DNA of 64,000 nucleotides from Teredinibacter turnerae (GTDB lineage Bacteria; Pseudomonadota; Gammaproteobacteria; Pseudomonadales; Cellvibrionaceae): NCBI RefSeq assembly GCF_037935975.1, contig NZ_CP149817.1, positions 3,162,001 to 3,226,000 of the forward strand, read 5' to 3'. Shown piece by piece: positions 41,739 to 51,308 of this stretch (position 1 is its first letter; each line of letters starts with the position of its first letter). The notes under the pieces were generated by a model. It saw only the letters and a program-made list of their open reading frames with translations, ran no database searches and was not told where the DNA came from. The position numbers and the translations under genes were made by a program.

Positions 41739-43199
41739 ATGAAAAAAGCATTTACACTAATTTTAGCCGGCGCGCTCGCTGGCATGTTAGGTGGTATCGC
41801 CATAGCACCTAAGATCACTAATCCAGACAACGCCCCCGACCAGCCAGCCGGCGGTGATGCGCCCCTGTATTGGGTCGCACCGATGGATCCAAATTATCGC
41901 CGCGATTCGCCAGGAAAATCTCCGATGGGGATGGACCTTGTGCCCGTGTACGCGGAACAAGACGAGCCCGGCCTGGTGAGTATTTCCCCAGAAGTCGTCA
42001 ACTCCCTGGGCGTGACCACCGCACTCGCCGAACGCCGTGAACTGCCCGCAGATATTTATACTTTTGGTGAGCTGCGCTACAACGAAGAGCGCTTAATACA
42101 TATTCACCCCCGAGTTGCCGGTTGGGTGGACAAACTCTATATCCGTGCCGCCGGGGAAACCGTCACCGCAAACAAACCGCTTTACTCGCTCTATTCCCCC
42201 CAGCTGGTCAACGCACAGGAAGAGTACGTGTTGGCTCTGCGTCGCAAGGATAGCAATCTCACGCGGGCTTCAGAAGAAAGACTGCGTGCGTTAAAAGTGG
42301 ACGAGCGTTTTATTCAGCAGTTGAAAAAATCTATGGAGGTACGCCAGACCGTTACTTTCTATGCGCCTGTTAATGGTGTCGTCAATAAGCTGGCAATTCG
42401 TGAGGGGTTTTATGTACAGCCCGGCACCACCATGATGAGCATCGGCCAGCTTAATGATATTTGGCTGGAAGCAGAGATCTTCGCGCAGCAGGCCGCACTT
42501 ATCGAAACAGGGCAAGCGGTGGACATTACCATAGACGCATTTCCAAACCTGTCCTGGACCGGGGGAATCAGCTACGTTTACCCTGAAATCGACCCTCAGA
42601 ACCGCACACTTCGCGCGCGCATCGAACTACCCAATACGCGCCGGCTACTCAAACCCGGCATGTATGCGAAGCTACACATTCGAGGCACGGCCGGCGCTGC
42701 AACACTCACAGTTCCAAACAATGCGGTGATTCGCACTGGTCACCAAAATCGCGTGGTGTTAGCGCTCGGTGAAGGGCGCTACAAATCCATCACTGTGTCA
42801 CTTGGGCGAGTCACTGACGAGTATACGGAAATTACCCACGGGTTAGATGACGGCGACAAAGTTGTTACAGCGGCGCAATTCCTCCTGGATTCGGAGTCCA
42901 GTAAAAACTCCGATTTTAAACGCATGCACCAGGACAACGAGCCACCCAGCGAAGTGACTGTAGCGGCGACAGTCGACAGTGTGATGGCCGATATGGGGAT
43001 GCTCAAAGTGACTCATGACCCCATTCCCGACTGGGATTGGCCAGTGATGACGATGATGTTTCCTGTCACCGCAGACACGGATTTAACCACGCTAGAGCAA
43101 GGGCAGCGCATCCAAATTCAAATTCGTCAGACCGGCGATACAGACTGGGAAATAACCGCGATCAGTTTGGTTGACCACCTACACGGGGTGACGCCATGA
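41739..43199 (+). CDS. cusB: CusB-type periplasmic adaptor with fused CusF-like C-terminal domain
   Basis: The 486-residue membrane-fusion protein has an N-terminal membrane anchor or signal (MKKAFTLILAGALAGMLGGIA). A heavy-metal-binding motif follows near residues 45-75 (YWVAPMDPNYRRDSPGKSPMGMDLVPVY; Met replaces the usual Cys). The lipoyl/barrel-sandwich and beta-barrel domains of an RND adaptor come next. The last ~80 residues match CusF: HDPIPDWDWPVMTMMFPV carries the Trp and the two Met that bind Cu(I)/Ag(I) in CusF. In Escherichia coli CusF is a separate protein, so this is a fusion. The frame opens at 41697, but ATG 41739 gives a proper signal sequence. Its end overlaps the cusA start by 4 bp (ATGA), indicating translational coupling. 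Cu/Ag efflux is the likely function. Confidence 0.92.
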   Translation: MKKAFTLILAGALAGMLGGIAIAPKITNPDNAPDQPAGGDAPLYWVAPMDPNYRRDSPGKSPMGMDLVPVYAEQDEPGLVSISPEVVNSLGVTTALAERRELPADIYTFGELRYNEERLIHIHPRVAGWVDKLYIRAAGETVTANKPLYSLYSPQLVNAQEEYVLALRRKDSNLTRASEERLRALKVDERFIQQLKKSMEVRQTVTFYAPVNGVVNKLAIREGFYVQPGTTMMSIGQLNDIWLEAEIFAQQAALIETGQAVDITIDAFPNLSWTGGISYVYPEIDPQNRTLRARIELPNTRRLLKPGMYAKLHIRGTAGAATLTVPNNAVIRTGHQNRVVLALGEGRYKSITVSLGRVTDEYTEITHGLDDGDKVVTAAQFLLDSESSKNSDFKRMHQDNEPPSEVTVAATVDSVMADMGMLKVTHDPIPDWDWPVMTMMFPVTADTDLTTLEQGQRIQIQIRQTGDTDWEITAISLVDHLHGVTP

Positions 43200-46100
43200 T
43201 TAATCACATAATTCATTGGTCTGTATTAAATCGAGGGCTGGTGTTGTTACTCGCCCTATTTTTAACGGGGCTAGGCCTCTATGCCGTACGCCATACCCCC
43301 GTCGATGCGATTCCTGATTTGTCCGACGTACAAGTCATTGTAAAAACCCGCTACCCGGGACAATCACCCCAAGTGGTTCAAGACCAGGTCACCTACCCCC
43401 TCAGCACCGCCTTACTCTCGGTGCCCGGAGCCAAAACCGTTCGTGGTTTTTCGTTTTTCGGCGACTCCTATATTTATGTGATATTCGAGGATAAAACGGA
43501 TCTGTACTGGGCAAGAAGTCGAGTGCAGGAATATTTAAGCCAGGCGGCGCCACAGCTCCCTGCGGGCGCAACACCGGCCCTCGGACCGGACGCAACCGGT
43601 GTCGGGTGGATCTATATCTACGCCCTGCGCGATCCGCACGGCAACCATACCCTGGGCGAACAGCGCAGCCTGCAAGACTGGTTTTTGAAATATGAATTAC
43701 AAACCACGCCAGGCGTCAGTGAGGTGGCAACCGTTGGTGGCATGGTCAAGCAATACCAGGTAACCGTCGATCCGCAAAAGCTACGAGCTCACCGAATTCC
43801 GATTGCACACATTGCCAACGCGCTCCGGCAGGCGAACCAGGAAGTTGGCGCTTCGGTACTGGAGCTGTCGGAAGCGGAATATATGGTAAGGGCAACTGGC
43901 TACCTCAAAAACACAGAGGACATTGGCTTAATCCCGCTAGGCGTAAATGAACGTGGTGTACCGCTACTGTTGCGTGATGTCGCCACCATTGGAATTGGCC
44001 CGGAAATGCGACGGGGGCTTGCTGAGCTAAACGGGGAAGGCGAATCCGTCGGCGGTATCATCGTTATGCGATCCGGTGAAAATGCCAAGGCCACTATCTC
44101 CGCGGTTAAATCCCGTTTGCGTTCACTTGAAAAAAGCCTGCCTGAAGGTGTGGAAGTCGTAACCGTCTACGACCGTTCACAACTGATCGAAAATGCAATC
44201 CGTAACCTCTGGCAAAAGCTGGGAGAGGAATTCCTGGTGGTCGCCATTGTATGCATTGTCTTTTTACTACATATCCGGTCTGCGCTGGTGGCTATCGTTA
44301 CTCTGCCCCTCGGCGTGCTCTGCGCATTTATCGTCATGTATTTTCAAGGAATCAACGCGAACATCATGTCGCTCGGCGGCATCGCCATTGCCATCGGGGC
44401 AATGATTGACGGCGCGATTGTAATGATTGAAAACATGCACAAGCACATGGAGCGCACAACGATTGACGCCAGTAACCGATGGCAGATCGTGACTAAGGCC
44501 GCCTCGGAAGTGGGCGCCCCACTCTTTTTCAGCCTGCTAATTATTACCGTCAGCTTTGTGCCCGTGTTTTCTCTGGAAGCCCAGGAAGGACGCATGTTCA
44601 GCCCACTTGCGTATACCAAAACATACGCCATGGCTGCAGCGGCCATCCTCGCAATCACCTTGGTTCCAGTGCTGATGGGTTATTTCGTCCGCGGCCGCAT
44701 TTTGGCTGAAGCACGCAACCCTTTAAACCGCTGGATGGTCAACAGTTACCGCTCGGTACTAAGTATTGCACTACGCGGACCGGTACTCGTTATCGCGCTT
44801 GGGCTTTTACTTACGCTCAGCGCCATCTGGCCGCTCAACCGAATTGGCAGTGAGTTTATTCCGCCTCTGGACGAGGGGGATCTAATGTATATGCCGACGA
44901 CCTATCCCGCCATATCAATCGGTGAGGCCCGACAAATACTGCAACAAACAGACAAGCTGATTTCTGGAATGCCCGAAGTCGCAACAGTATTTGGAAAAAT
45001 CGGTCGCGCCGACACTGCGACCGACCCCGCCCCGTTGACAATGATCGAAACCTTCATTCAGCTCAAACCAAGAAGCGAATGGCGACCGGGCATGACCACG
45101 GAAAAGCTGAAACAGGAATTGGATCGCCGGGTAAAACTCCCCGGAATCACCAACGCCTGGGTGATGCCAATTAAAACCCGCATCGATATGTTAGCGACCG
45201 GTATCAAAACGCCGCTCGGAATTAAAATAACCGGGCCAGACCTCACCGTGATTCAGTCCATAGGTGAACGTATAGAGCAGCTGCTACAACAGCTACCCAA
45301 TACCACCTCCGTTTATAGCGAAAGAACGTCCGGCGCACGCTACATCGATATCGATATCAACCGGGCAGAAGCTGCACGGTTTGGCATGAGCATACAGGAA
45401 GTCCAGCAAAACCTGGGGTTTGCCGTCGGCGGTCAGTCGGTGACCCAAACCGTGGAGGGTCAGGAACGATATCCGGTAAATTTACGTTACCCCCAGGACT
45501 ATCGGAACACGCCGGAAAAGTTGCAGGCGCTACCACTGGTAACGGCGTCTCGTCAGCAAATCACCTTGGCTGACGTAGCAGCGGTTCATATTACAGACGG
45601 CCCAGGTGTGATAAAGAGTGAAAACGCCCGCCTCACGGGCTGGACCTTCATAGACACCAGTAGCAACGACATAGCCGCCTACGTGCAAGCCGCAGAAACA
45701 CTGTTAACAACCGAACTCGATTTGCCACCCGGGTACGCGCTACGCTGGTCCGGGCAGTACGAATATATGCAGCGCGCCAAACAAAAACTGCAATATGTTT
45801 TGCCGCTTACCCTGGGGCTGATCTTTACGTTCCTGTTTTTCAGCTTTCGAAAAATTGGTGACGTCCTCATGATAATGGGAAGCTTACCGCTGGCGCTGAC
45901 GGGCAGTATCTGGTTGCTGTACCTGCTCGATTTCAATTTCTCTGTTGCCACGGCTGTGGGAATGATCGCACTTGCCGGGGTCGCGGTGGAGATAGGCGTA
46001 ATCATGCTCGTGTACCTCAACCAAGCGATGCACCAACAAGACGCCGACCATAAAACCGACGCAAGCCTGCGGGAGCGTATTATCGATGGTGCAGCGCGAC

Positions 46101-46315
46101 GTGTAAGGCCAGTCATCATGACCACTGGAGCGACTATCGCCGGGTTACTGCCCATCATGCATAGCGGCGGCACGGGGTCAGAAGTGATGCAACGCCTCGC
46201 TGCGCCTATGGTCGGAGGCATGGTCAGCGCGCTGCTGCTGACATTGATCGTGATCCCTGCCCTGTTCTATCTGATTAAACGGCAACAACTACCGTCCTCT
46301 GGTTCTGCGATATAA
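43196..46315 (+). CDS. cusA: CusA-type Cu(I)/Ag(I) RND efflux pump
   Basis: The 1039-residue inner-membrane heavy-metal RND pump has the usual length and layout: TM1 at about 12-32, a large periplasmic loop, TM2-6 at about 340-500, a second loop, and TM8-12 at about 870-1025. IGAMIDGAIVMIENMHK carries the proton-relay Asp of TM4. RIDMLATGIKTPLGIK corresponds to the CusA segment with one of the substrate Met residues, and the porter domain is otherwise Met-rich. It uses the adaptor upstream. The outer-membrane CusC-type channel that completes the tripartite system is not in this window. A hairpin follows 11 bp after the stop. Confidence 0.94.
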   Translation: MINHIIHWSVLNRGLVLLLALFLTGLGLYAVRHTPVDAIPDLSDVQVIVKTRYPGQSPQVVQDQVTYPLSTALLSVPGAKTVRGFSFFGDSYIYVIFEDKTDLYWARSRVQEYLSQAAPQLPAGATPALGPDATGVGWIYIYALRDPHGNHTLGEQRSLQDWFLKYELQTTPGVSEVATVGGMVKQYQVTVDPQKLRAHRIPIAHIANALRQANQEVGASVLELSEAEYMVRATGYLKNTEDIGLIPLGVNERGVPLLLRDVATIGIGPEMRRGLAELNGEGESVGGIIVMRSGENAKATISAVKSRLRSLEKSLPEGVEVVTVYDRSQLIENAIRNLWQKLGEEFLVVAIVCIVFLLHIRSALVAIVTLPLGVLCAFIVMYFQGINANIMSLGGIAIAIGAMIDGAIVMIENMHKHMERTTIDASNRWQIVTKAASEVGAPLFFSLLIITVSFVPVFSLEAQEGRMFSPLAYTKTYAMAAAAILAITLVPVLMGYFVRGRILAEARNPLNRWMVNSYRSVLSIALRGPVLVIALGLLLTLSAIWPLNRIGSEFIPPLDEGDLMYMPTTYPAISIGEARQILQQTDKLISGMPEVATVFGKIGRADTATDPAPLTMIETFIQLKPRSEWRPGMTTEKLKQELDRRVKLPGITNAWVMPIKTRIDMLATGIKTPLGIKITGPDLTVIQSIGERIEQLLQQLPNTTSVYSERTSGARYIDIDINRAEAARFGMSIQEVQQNLGFAVGGQSVTQTVEGQERYPVNLRYPQDYRNTPEKLQALPLVTASRQQITLADVAAVHITDGPGVIKSENARLTGWTFIDTSSNDIAAYVQAAETLLTTELDLPPGYALRWSGQYEYMQRAKQKLQYVLPLTLGLIFTFLFFSFRKIGDVLMIMGSLPLALTGSIWLLYLLDFNFSVATAVGMIALAGVAVEIGVIMLVYLNQAMHQQDADHKTDASLRERIIDGAARRVRPVIMTTGATIAGLLPIMHSGGTGSEVMQRLAAPMVGGMVSALLLTLIVIPALFYLIKRQQLPSSGSAI

Positions 46316-46325
46316 CCTGCTCACC

Positions 46326-46356
46326 GGGTACTACAACACAGTAGCACCCTTTGCTT
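46326..46356 (+). terminator. Hairpin after cusA, likely terminator
   Basis: GGGTaCTAC (46326-46334) pairs with GTAGcACCC (46341-46349) around a six-base loop, with one A/C mismatch, followed by TTTGCTTT. It begins 11 bp past the cusA stop codon and precedes the arsR promoter, so it probably separates the cus and ars transcripts. Confidence 0.7.
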
Positions 46357-46399
46357 TAAAATGACTCCAGCCGTCGTTGCTTCAGGCAACAGACATTGC

Positions 46400-46434
46400 T
46401 ATATTCGCATATCCATATATACAGATATTATTCG
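46400..46434 (+). promoter_or_regulatory. Candidate ArsR operator/promoter
   Basis: This AT-rich segment directly before arsR carries TATTCG twice (46402-46407 and 46429-46434) flanking CATAT, ATATAT and GATAT blocks with partial dyad symmetry. ArsR-type repressors bind such imperfect AT-rich dyads overlapping their own promoter. No strong ribosome-binding site is seen before the ATG at 46438. Confidence 0.42.
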
Positions 46435-46437
46435 ACA

Positions 46438-46749
46438 ATGGACCCCAGTGTTTTTTTTAAATGCCTCGCTGACAACACCCGTTTAAAGCTTTGTTGCCTG
46501 ATCTACGAAGAGCAGGAGCTGTGTGTGTGCGACCTGATAGCCGCGCTCAATGAGGCCCAGCCAAAAATCTCGCGCCACCTGGCGCAGCTTCGCAACTGCC
46601 GAATCCTCGTCGATGAGCGCCGCAGTCAGTGGGTGTATTACCAAATTAATCCAGAACTTCCGGAATGGGCGCGGGGCGTACTTAGCAACGCCGTAGTTGC
46701 CCTGAACAAAGATCTAAAACAGCTTAAAAAATCCCTGGCAGGCTGTTAA
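46438..46749 (+). CDS. arsR: ArsR-family arsenic-responsive repressor
   Basis: The 103-residue winged-helix regulator has the As(III)-binding motif ELCVCDLIAAL near residues 24-34. The recognition helix follows (QPKISRHLAQLRNC), then a beta-wing (DERRSQWVYYQI). ArsR loses DNA binding when the thiols bind arsenite. The frame is open from 46396, but ATG 46438 fits family length and leaves the AT-rich operator-like DNA upstream. It is the first gene of arsR-arsC-ACR3, with 84 bp to arsC. Confidence 0.93.
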   Translation: MDPSVFFKCLADNTRLKLCCLIYEEQELCVCDLIAALNEAQPKISRHLAQLRNCRILVDERRSQWVYYQINPELPEWARGVLSNAVVALNKDLKQLKKSLAGC

Positions 46750-46833
46750 TTTATTTATCGCTTCGCCACAAAAACAAGTGGGCTGCCGATAAACAGCTGA
46801 CCTGGGCAACTGGCAGACTATCAGGAGAAGTTA

Positions 46834-47310
46834 ATGAACATCTTATTTATTTGCACTCACAACCGCTGCCGCAGCATTCTCAGTGAGGCTATAACCAACC
46901 ACTTGGCGCGGGGCAAATTAACAGCTTATAGCGCGGGAAGTCAGCCCGTCGGTGAAGTGCATCCGCTTTCACTGCGCTATCTGGCGGAACAGGGCATTAG
47001 CACGGAGGGGCTTCGCAGCCAGTCGTGGAACGATTTTGCCTCCCAACGCCCCGACATTGTGGTAACCGTGTGCGATAGCGCAGCAAGTGAACCATGCCCG
47101 GTTTGGTTTGGCGACTGTATTACCGTTCACTGGGGGCTGCCCGACCCCAGTAAAATCGAAGCGGATGAAGCGACCGTCCGCGCAGCCTTCCTCGCTGTGA
47201 TGCAAACCATAGAAAAACGAATTAACGCATTGCTTGCACTGAACCTCGCTGATCGCCCGCGCGCAAGCTGGCCTACTGAATTACAAAAAATTGGCGAGGA
47301 TGTTCACTAA
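46834..47310 (+). CDS. arsC: Arsenate reductase, low-molecular-weight phosphatase type
   Basis: The 158-residue protein has the phosphatase-type P-loop CTHNRCRS (Cys-x5-Arg) at residues 7-14, further Cys residues in [14 protein letters not shown] near 77-90, and the acidic GLPDPSK loop near 105. It reduces arsenate to arsenite using thiols, which the ACR3 pump then exports. AGGAGAAGTTA precedes the ATG. Its stop codon shares a base with the ACR3 start. The motif cannot alone decide between thioredoxin- and glutaredoxin-coupled reduction. Confidence 0.9.
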   Translation: MNILFICTHNRCRSILSEAITNHLARGKLTAYSAGSQPVGEVHPLSLRYLAEQGISTEGLRSQSWNDFASQRPDIVVTVCDSAASEPCPVWFGDCITVHWGLPDPSKIEADEATVRAAFLAVMQTIEKRINALLALNLADRPRASWPTELQKIGEDVH

Positions 47311-48335
47311 TGGGATCGTTCGAACGCTACCTCAGCCTATGGGTGGGCCTGTGTATTTGCGCAGGAATATTACTCGGCAACCTGTTTCCCGGGCTGTTTT
47401 CCGCTGTCGCAGGGCTGGAAATTGCCAGCGTTAATATCCCAGTCGCCGTTTTCATTTGGGTGATGATTTATCCAATGATGGTGCAAGTCGACTTTTCTGC
47501 CATCAAGGATATAGGGAAAAAACCGCGCGGCCTAATACTGACACTGGTTATTAACTGGGCGATAAAACCCTTTACCATGGCGGCTTTAGGCTGGCTTTTT
47601 TTTCGCGTACTATTTGCTGATTGGGTCGCACCCGAAACGGCAACAGAATATATTGCCGGGATGATTCTACTCGGCGTCGCGCCCTGCACTGCCATGGTCT
47701 TTGTCTGGAGTCATCTCACCCGCGGCGACGCCAACTATACGTTAGTACAGGTGTCGGTGAACGACATCATCATGATCTTTGCGTTCGCACCTATCGCAGC
47801 GTATTTGCTTGGCGTGAGTGATGTATCTGTACCCTGGACCACACTGTTGATCTCGGTGCTGTTGTATGTCGTTTTGCCACTGGTTGCAGGTATTTTCACT
47901 CGCTTCTGGCTAGCTAAAAATGACAAAGCCGACGGATTAGCGCATTTTTTAGAAAAGCTGAAACCCGTTTCGATTACAGGCTTGCTGGCGACAGTGGTAT
48001 TGCTGTTTGGATTCCAGGCAAAAACGATCATTGCACAACCATTGTCGATTCTCATGATCGCAATTCCACTATTAATTCAGACCTACGGAATATTTGCGTT
48101 GGCCTACGTTGCAGCACGAGCGTTAAAACTGCCCCATGCAATCGCGGCGCCCGCCTGTATGATCGGCACGTCCAATTTTTTCGAGCTCGCGGTTGCCGTT
48201 GCTATTTCGCTTTTCGGTTTACAATCCGGCGCTGCGCTAGCGACAGTCGTTGGTGTACTCGTAGAAGTACCTGTGATGTTGTCGCTGGTTGCGCTGGCAA
48301 ATCGCACGCGCCACTGGTTTCCAGCAGCAAATTAG
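47310..48335 (+). CDS. acr3: ACR3-family arsenite efflux permease
   Basis: The 341-residue integral membrane protein has ten predicted TM segments and the ACR3 signatures: [13 protein letters not shown] near residue 50, KPFTMAALG near 90, and [19 protein letters not shown] near 125 with the conserved Cys. It exports arsenite produced by ArsC. The start overlaps the arsC stop by one base, so the two are coupled. Length is normal for the family. Confidence 0.95.
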   Translation: MGSFERYLSLWVGLCICAGILLGNLFPGLFSAVAGLEIASVNIPVAVFIWVMIYPMMVQVDFSAIKDIGKKPRGLILTLVINWAIKPFTMAALGWLFFRVLFADWVAPETATEYIAGMILLGVAPCTAMVFVWSHLTRGDANYTLVQVSVNDIIMIFAFAPIAAYLLGVSDVSVPWTTLLISVLLYVVLPLVAGIFTRFWLAKNDKADGLAHFLEKLKPVSITGLLATVVLLFGFQAKTIIAQPLSILMIAIPLLIQTYGIFALAYVAARALKLPHAIAAPACMIGTSNFFELAVAVAISLFGLQSGAALATVVGVLVEVPVMLSLVALANRTRHWFPAAN

Positions 48336-48497
48336 CAACACGGAGCCTCAACGACCGGACAATTTTAACCACACAGTTTTAATCGCGCCGACATTCAACT
48401 TTAGATGTCGCGATAACCTCGTCCAAATAAGTGTTAGCGGTGCATATACCAATTCGCGTACACTTTAGATATTCATTTTTATCACCGAGGTTGGTCT

Positions 48498-51263
48498 ATG
48501 CAGTGGCGTTGGAGTTGTATGTTGGTCTGTTTAATTCTAGTTGGGTGTAGCACTCAACCAAGTGAGCAGACCGATCCCAGCCTGACAATGATGCAAAATC
48601 TCGCTGCCTTTAAATTGGATGCTCTGGGTAACCCCCAGATCAAAACAGACTCGGTTCACCCTGTTTACAGCTCTGTAGACAAACCTCACAAGCTACTGAT
48701 TATTCCGGTCGCCTACAGCAATTTGGGGTTTGACCGGTTTGCCGGAGAGCCGGACTCGGCGCAAAAAAATCGCGACTACTTCCAGCAGTTGCTTTTCGCA
48801 GAAGACTTGCGTCAGCCTCGCGGAAAAACCATGACCCATTATTTTTATCACCAATCGCAAGGCCAGTACTATTTAACTGGCGAAGTACTGAACCCGGTGG
48901 TGGTCGACCACCCTTCAGACTACTATGGCAAGCCCATTCAAAACTCCGACGGTCAGTGGCGCAACGATGTGCGCGCGGAATCCCTGGTCGAAGATGCACT
49001 CGCGCAAGCTTTTGCGAATAATCCGAATTTTCCGTGGAGCGAATTTGACATCTGGGACCCCGAAGACTACGACGGCGATCAGATTTTTGACGAACCCGAT
49101 GGCTATATCGATCATTTCGTTTTGGTGTTTGCTGGTAAAGGCCAGTCATCCTGCCAGGGGTTGTATTCACTCGACGAAAAACTGACAACCAATGCACCGA
49201 GTGATCGCTATAAATCGCTTGCCCCAAATGAACAGGAATGCGCCCAGCGCATTTGGCCACACCGCTTCTCCCTAACGAAAAATAATGGCAAAGGGCCCAA
49301 GATCGGTGGCCTCGACAATCGTCGCGGCGGCATCCCCTTAAACGAACATTTATGGGTGTACGACTACAACATGCAATCCGAGTACACCTCAGTTTCTACA
49401 TTTATCCACGAGTTCGGCCACTCTCTGGGCTTGCCCGATATTTACGCCAGAGAAACCAGTAACTCAACGGCAAGCTGGGATTTAATGAGCTCAACGGTAG
49501 GCCCTGTACCTCAGGAAATGAGCACGTGGTCGCGGATGGTGTTAGGTTGGTCCAATCCCTGTATTGTAATGCCGCCCGAGGCAGGCGGCGCTCAGACACA
49601 ATCCCTGCACCTTAAAACCATGAACGACTGGCAAAGCGGAGGCAGCAAAGCCTGTGACGCCGCAATGGTTGTGTTGCCTCCCAAAATTCGTCGCTTGCGT
49701 ATGGGTCCATTGCAAGATGCACAAGGTGCCTGGGCAGCCTACACCGGGCAAGGCAACAGCCTGAACCATTTTCTGGAACGGGAGTTTGACCTCAGCCTGA
49801 CAACCTCTCCGGACATTGCCCTACGCTTTGATACCTGGTTTAAAATTGAAGCGGATTGGGACTACCTCTACGTTGAAATCTCCGATGATGGAGAAAACTT
49901 TTTACGCTTAATGCCGACAGACAAATCCAGTGCGCTTGATCACCATAGTGTAATGTCGTCAAAACGGGGGCACGACGGCCTCGGCACTATTCCCGGCTTT
50001 ACTGGTTTGAGCGGTGACTACAACGGCGATGGAAAAGTTGAAACTGCGCAAAACTGCAACCCATTAGCTGAACGAAAACCCGCAGAAGAACAGATTAAAG
50101 CTGATGCGATAGAGCCCTGTGACCAGGCTCAGTGGGTTACGGCACAATTCGATCTCAGCCCGTTTAAGGGCAAAAAAATTCAACTGCGATTTCACTACTA
50201 TTCCGATATGGCCGCCGTTGAGGACGGAGCGCTAATCGACAATATTGCAATTCCCGCGATTGGTTTCAAAGAAGATTTTGAAGATCATCTGCTTGATGGC
50301 TGGAAATCCACAGGATTCTCCTTGAGTGGCGGCACTCACGATATCCGCGTCCCACATTACTATTTACTTGAGTATCGCGACCCGGAAGAGACTTTCGCGA
50401 ACGGTGTTAACTACGACCAAAATATTAATGAACCGGGCTTCACTTTCTTTCCTGGCGACGACAAATATGACTTGCAGGCACTGGATTTTCGCTACCGCCC
50501 TGGCGTGTTAGTGTGGTACTACAATGGCTCCTATCTCTGGAGTCAGAACGAGCCATCACAATTTGGCCCCGGGAATGGGTTCCTTCTGCTGGTAGATGCC
50601 AATCCCCAGGAATTTCGTCTGCCGGCTGTACCCGACGACTACTATAAAACCGATGGGGCCTGGCACTACTACCAATTCGATCAAAGTGCGCAAGCCATAC
50701 TGAAAGAAAATTTTATCGACGTGATGTGCAACACCAGGCGCCCTGCTTACTACCCTGTCGACTTATCAAAAAAGGATAAATCGCGTTGTGAAACCGCCGT
50801 ACCGCGTGCTGAAGCGCTAAGCTATGATGGCCGTCAGCTGCTGTACAGCTACACGCTGATTAACGAAGTTCTACCGGGAAAGGAACGAGAAGTCTACGAA
50901 GGTATAGGGAGCTTGTTTCACTACAAGCTCAAAAACGGTGAAGTCCAATACCGTTTATATGATCGCATGTTGCGCAATGCGCACTCTGCAGACGCTCCTT
51001 TCGCGATCACCCCCTTTGCGGGGGGAATCCGCTATTTCAGAGCGGAAAACTCACACATGGTGCCGGTTGCCGAGGACAGTTTCGCCCCCGTAAACCGGTT
51101 CGATGACTCCAGTGCGCCGGGTTATCTAAACCCCCACTTACCCTTCGGCAGTGCGGCAGTTCCCGCCAGCGGTTTTAGCTTTACCCTACTCCCACCGGAC
51201 AATAACGCCGACGCGACAACCAAAGTTAAAGTGGATATAAAGTGGCAGCCAGATGTTGATTGA
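48498..51263 (+). CDS. M6-type secreted metallopeptidase, lipoprotein
   Basis: The 921-residue protein has a lipoprotein signal (LILVGCST, Cys 17), so it is expected in the outer membrane or periplasm. HEFGHSLGLPD near residues 303-313 is the zinc site of M6 (immune inhibitor A-like) peptidases (HExxHxxGxxD), followed by SWDLMSS as the Met-turn. Several acidic DxDxDG-like calcium sites are visible (DPEDYDGDQIFDEPDG near 190; DYNGDGK near 510). The C-terminal ~500 residues contain two jelly-roll or MAM-like beta regions (DDGENFLRL, ALIDNIAI). It is preceded by about 160 bp without a gene. Probable protein degradation or toxin-like role; substrate unknown. The stop lies in a large inverted repeat. 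Confidence 0.87.
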   Translation: MQWRWSCMLVCLILVGCSTQPSEQTDPSLTMMQNLAAFKLDALGNPQIKTDSVHPVYSSVDKPHKLLIIPVAYSNLGFDRFAGEPDSAQKNRDYFQQLLFAEDLRQPRGKTMTHYFYHQSQGQYYLTGEVLNPVVVDHPSDYYGKPIQNSDGQWRNDVRAESLVEDALAQAFANNPNFPWSEFDIWDPEDYDGDQIFDEPDGYIDHFVLVFAGKGQSSCQGLYSLDEKLTTNAPSDRYKSLAPNEQECAQRIWPHRFSLTKNNGKGPKIGGLDNRRGGIPLNEHLWVYDYNMQSEYTSVSTFIHEFGHSLGLPDIYARETSNSTASWDLMSSTVGPVPQEMSTWSRMVLGWSNPCIVMPPEAGGAQTQSLHLKTMNDWQSGGSKACDAAMVVLPPKIRRLRMGPLQDAQGAWAAYTGQGNSLNHFLEREFDLSLTTSPDIALRFDTWFKIEADWDYLYVEISDDGENFLRLMPTDKSSALDHHSVMSSKRGHDGLGTIPGFTGLSGDYNGDGKVETAQNCNPLAERKPAEEQIKADAIEPCDQAQWVTAQFDLSPFKGKKIQLRFHYYSDMAAVEDGALIDNIAIPAIGFKEDFEDHLLDGWKSTGFSLSGGTHDIRVPHYYLLEYRDPEETFANGVNYDQNINEPGFTFFPGDDKYDLQALDFRYRPGVLVWYYNGSYLWSQNEPSQFGPGNGFLLLVDANPQEFRLPAVPDDYYKTDGAWHYYQFDQSAQAILKENFIDVMCNTRRPAYYPVDLSKKDKSRCETAVPRAEALSYDGRQLLYSYTLINEVLPGKEREVYEGIGSLFHYKLKNGEVQYRLYDRMLRNAHSADAPFAITPFAGGIRYFRAENSHMVPVAEDSFAPVNRFDDSSAPGYLNPHLPFGSAAVPASGFSFTLLPPDNNADATTKVKVDIKWQPDVD

Positions 51264-51297
51264 GCCTGGGCAGCAATTGCAGCTACGCTCAATCAAC
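51255..51297. terminator. Bidirectional hairpin between convergent genes
   Basis: GTTGATTGAGC (51255-51265) and GCTCAATCAAC (51287-51297) are perfect 11-bp inverted arms with a 21-bp spacer. The left arm overlaps the stop codon of the metallopeptidase, and the right arm ends 11 bp before the stop of the convergent symporter gene. Placement suits a shared transcription end. There is no long T-run on either side, so rho-independence is not certain. Confidence 0.68.
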
Positions 51298-51308
51298 TAG
51301 CCTATCAA

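Noticed and set aside
45679-46221. A 180-residue open frame on the minus strand within cusA
   Set aside because: Antisense shadow of a conserved transmembrane part of CusA.
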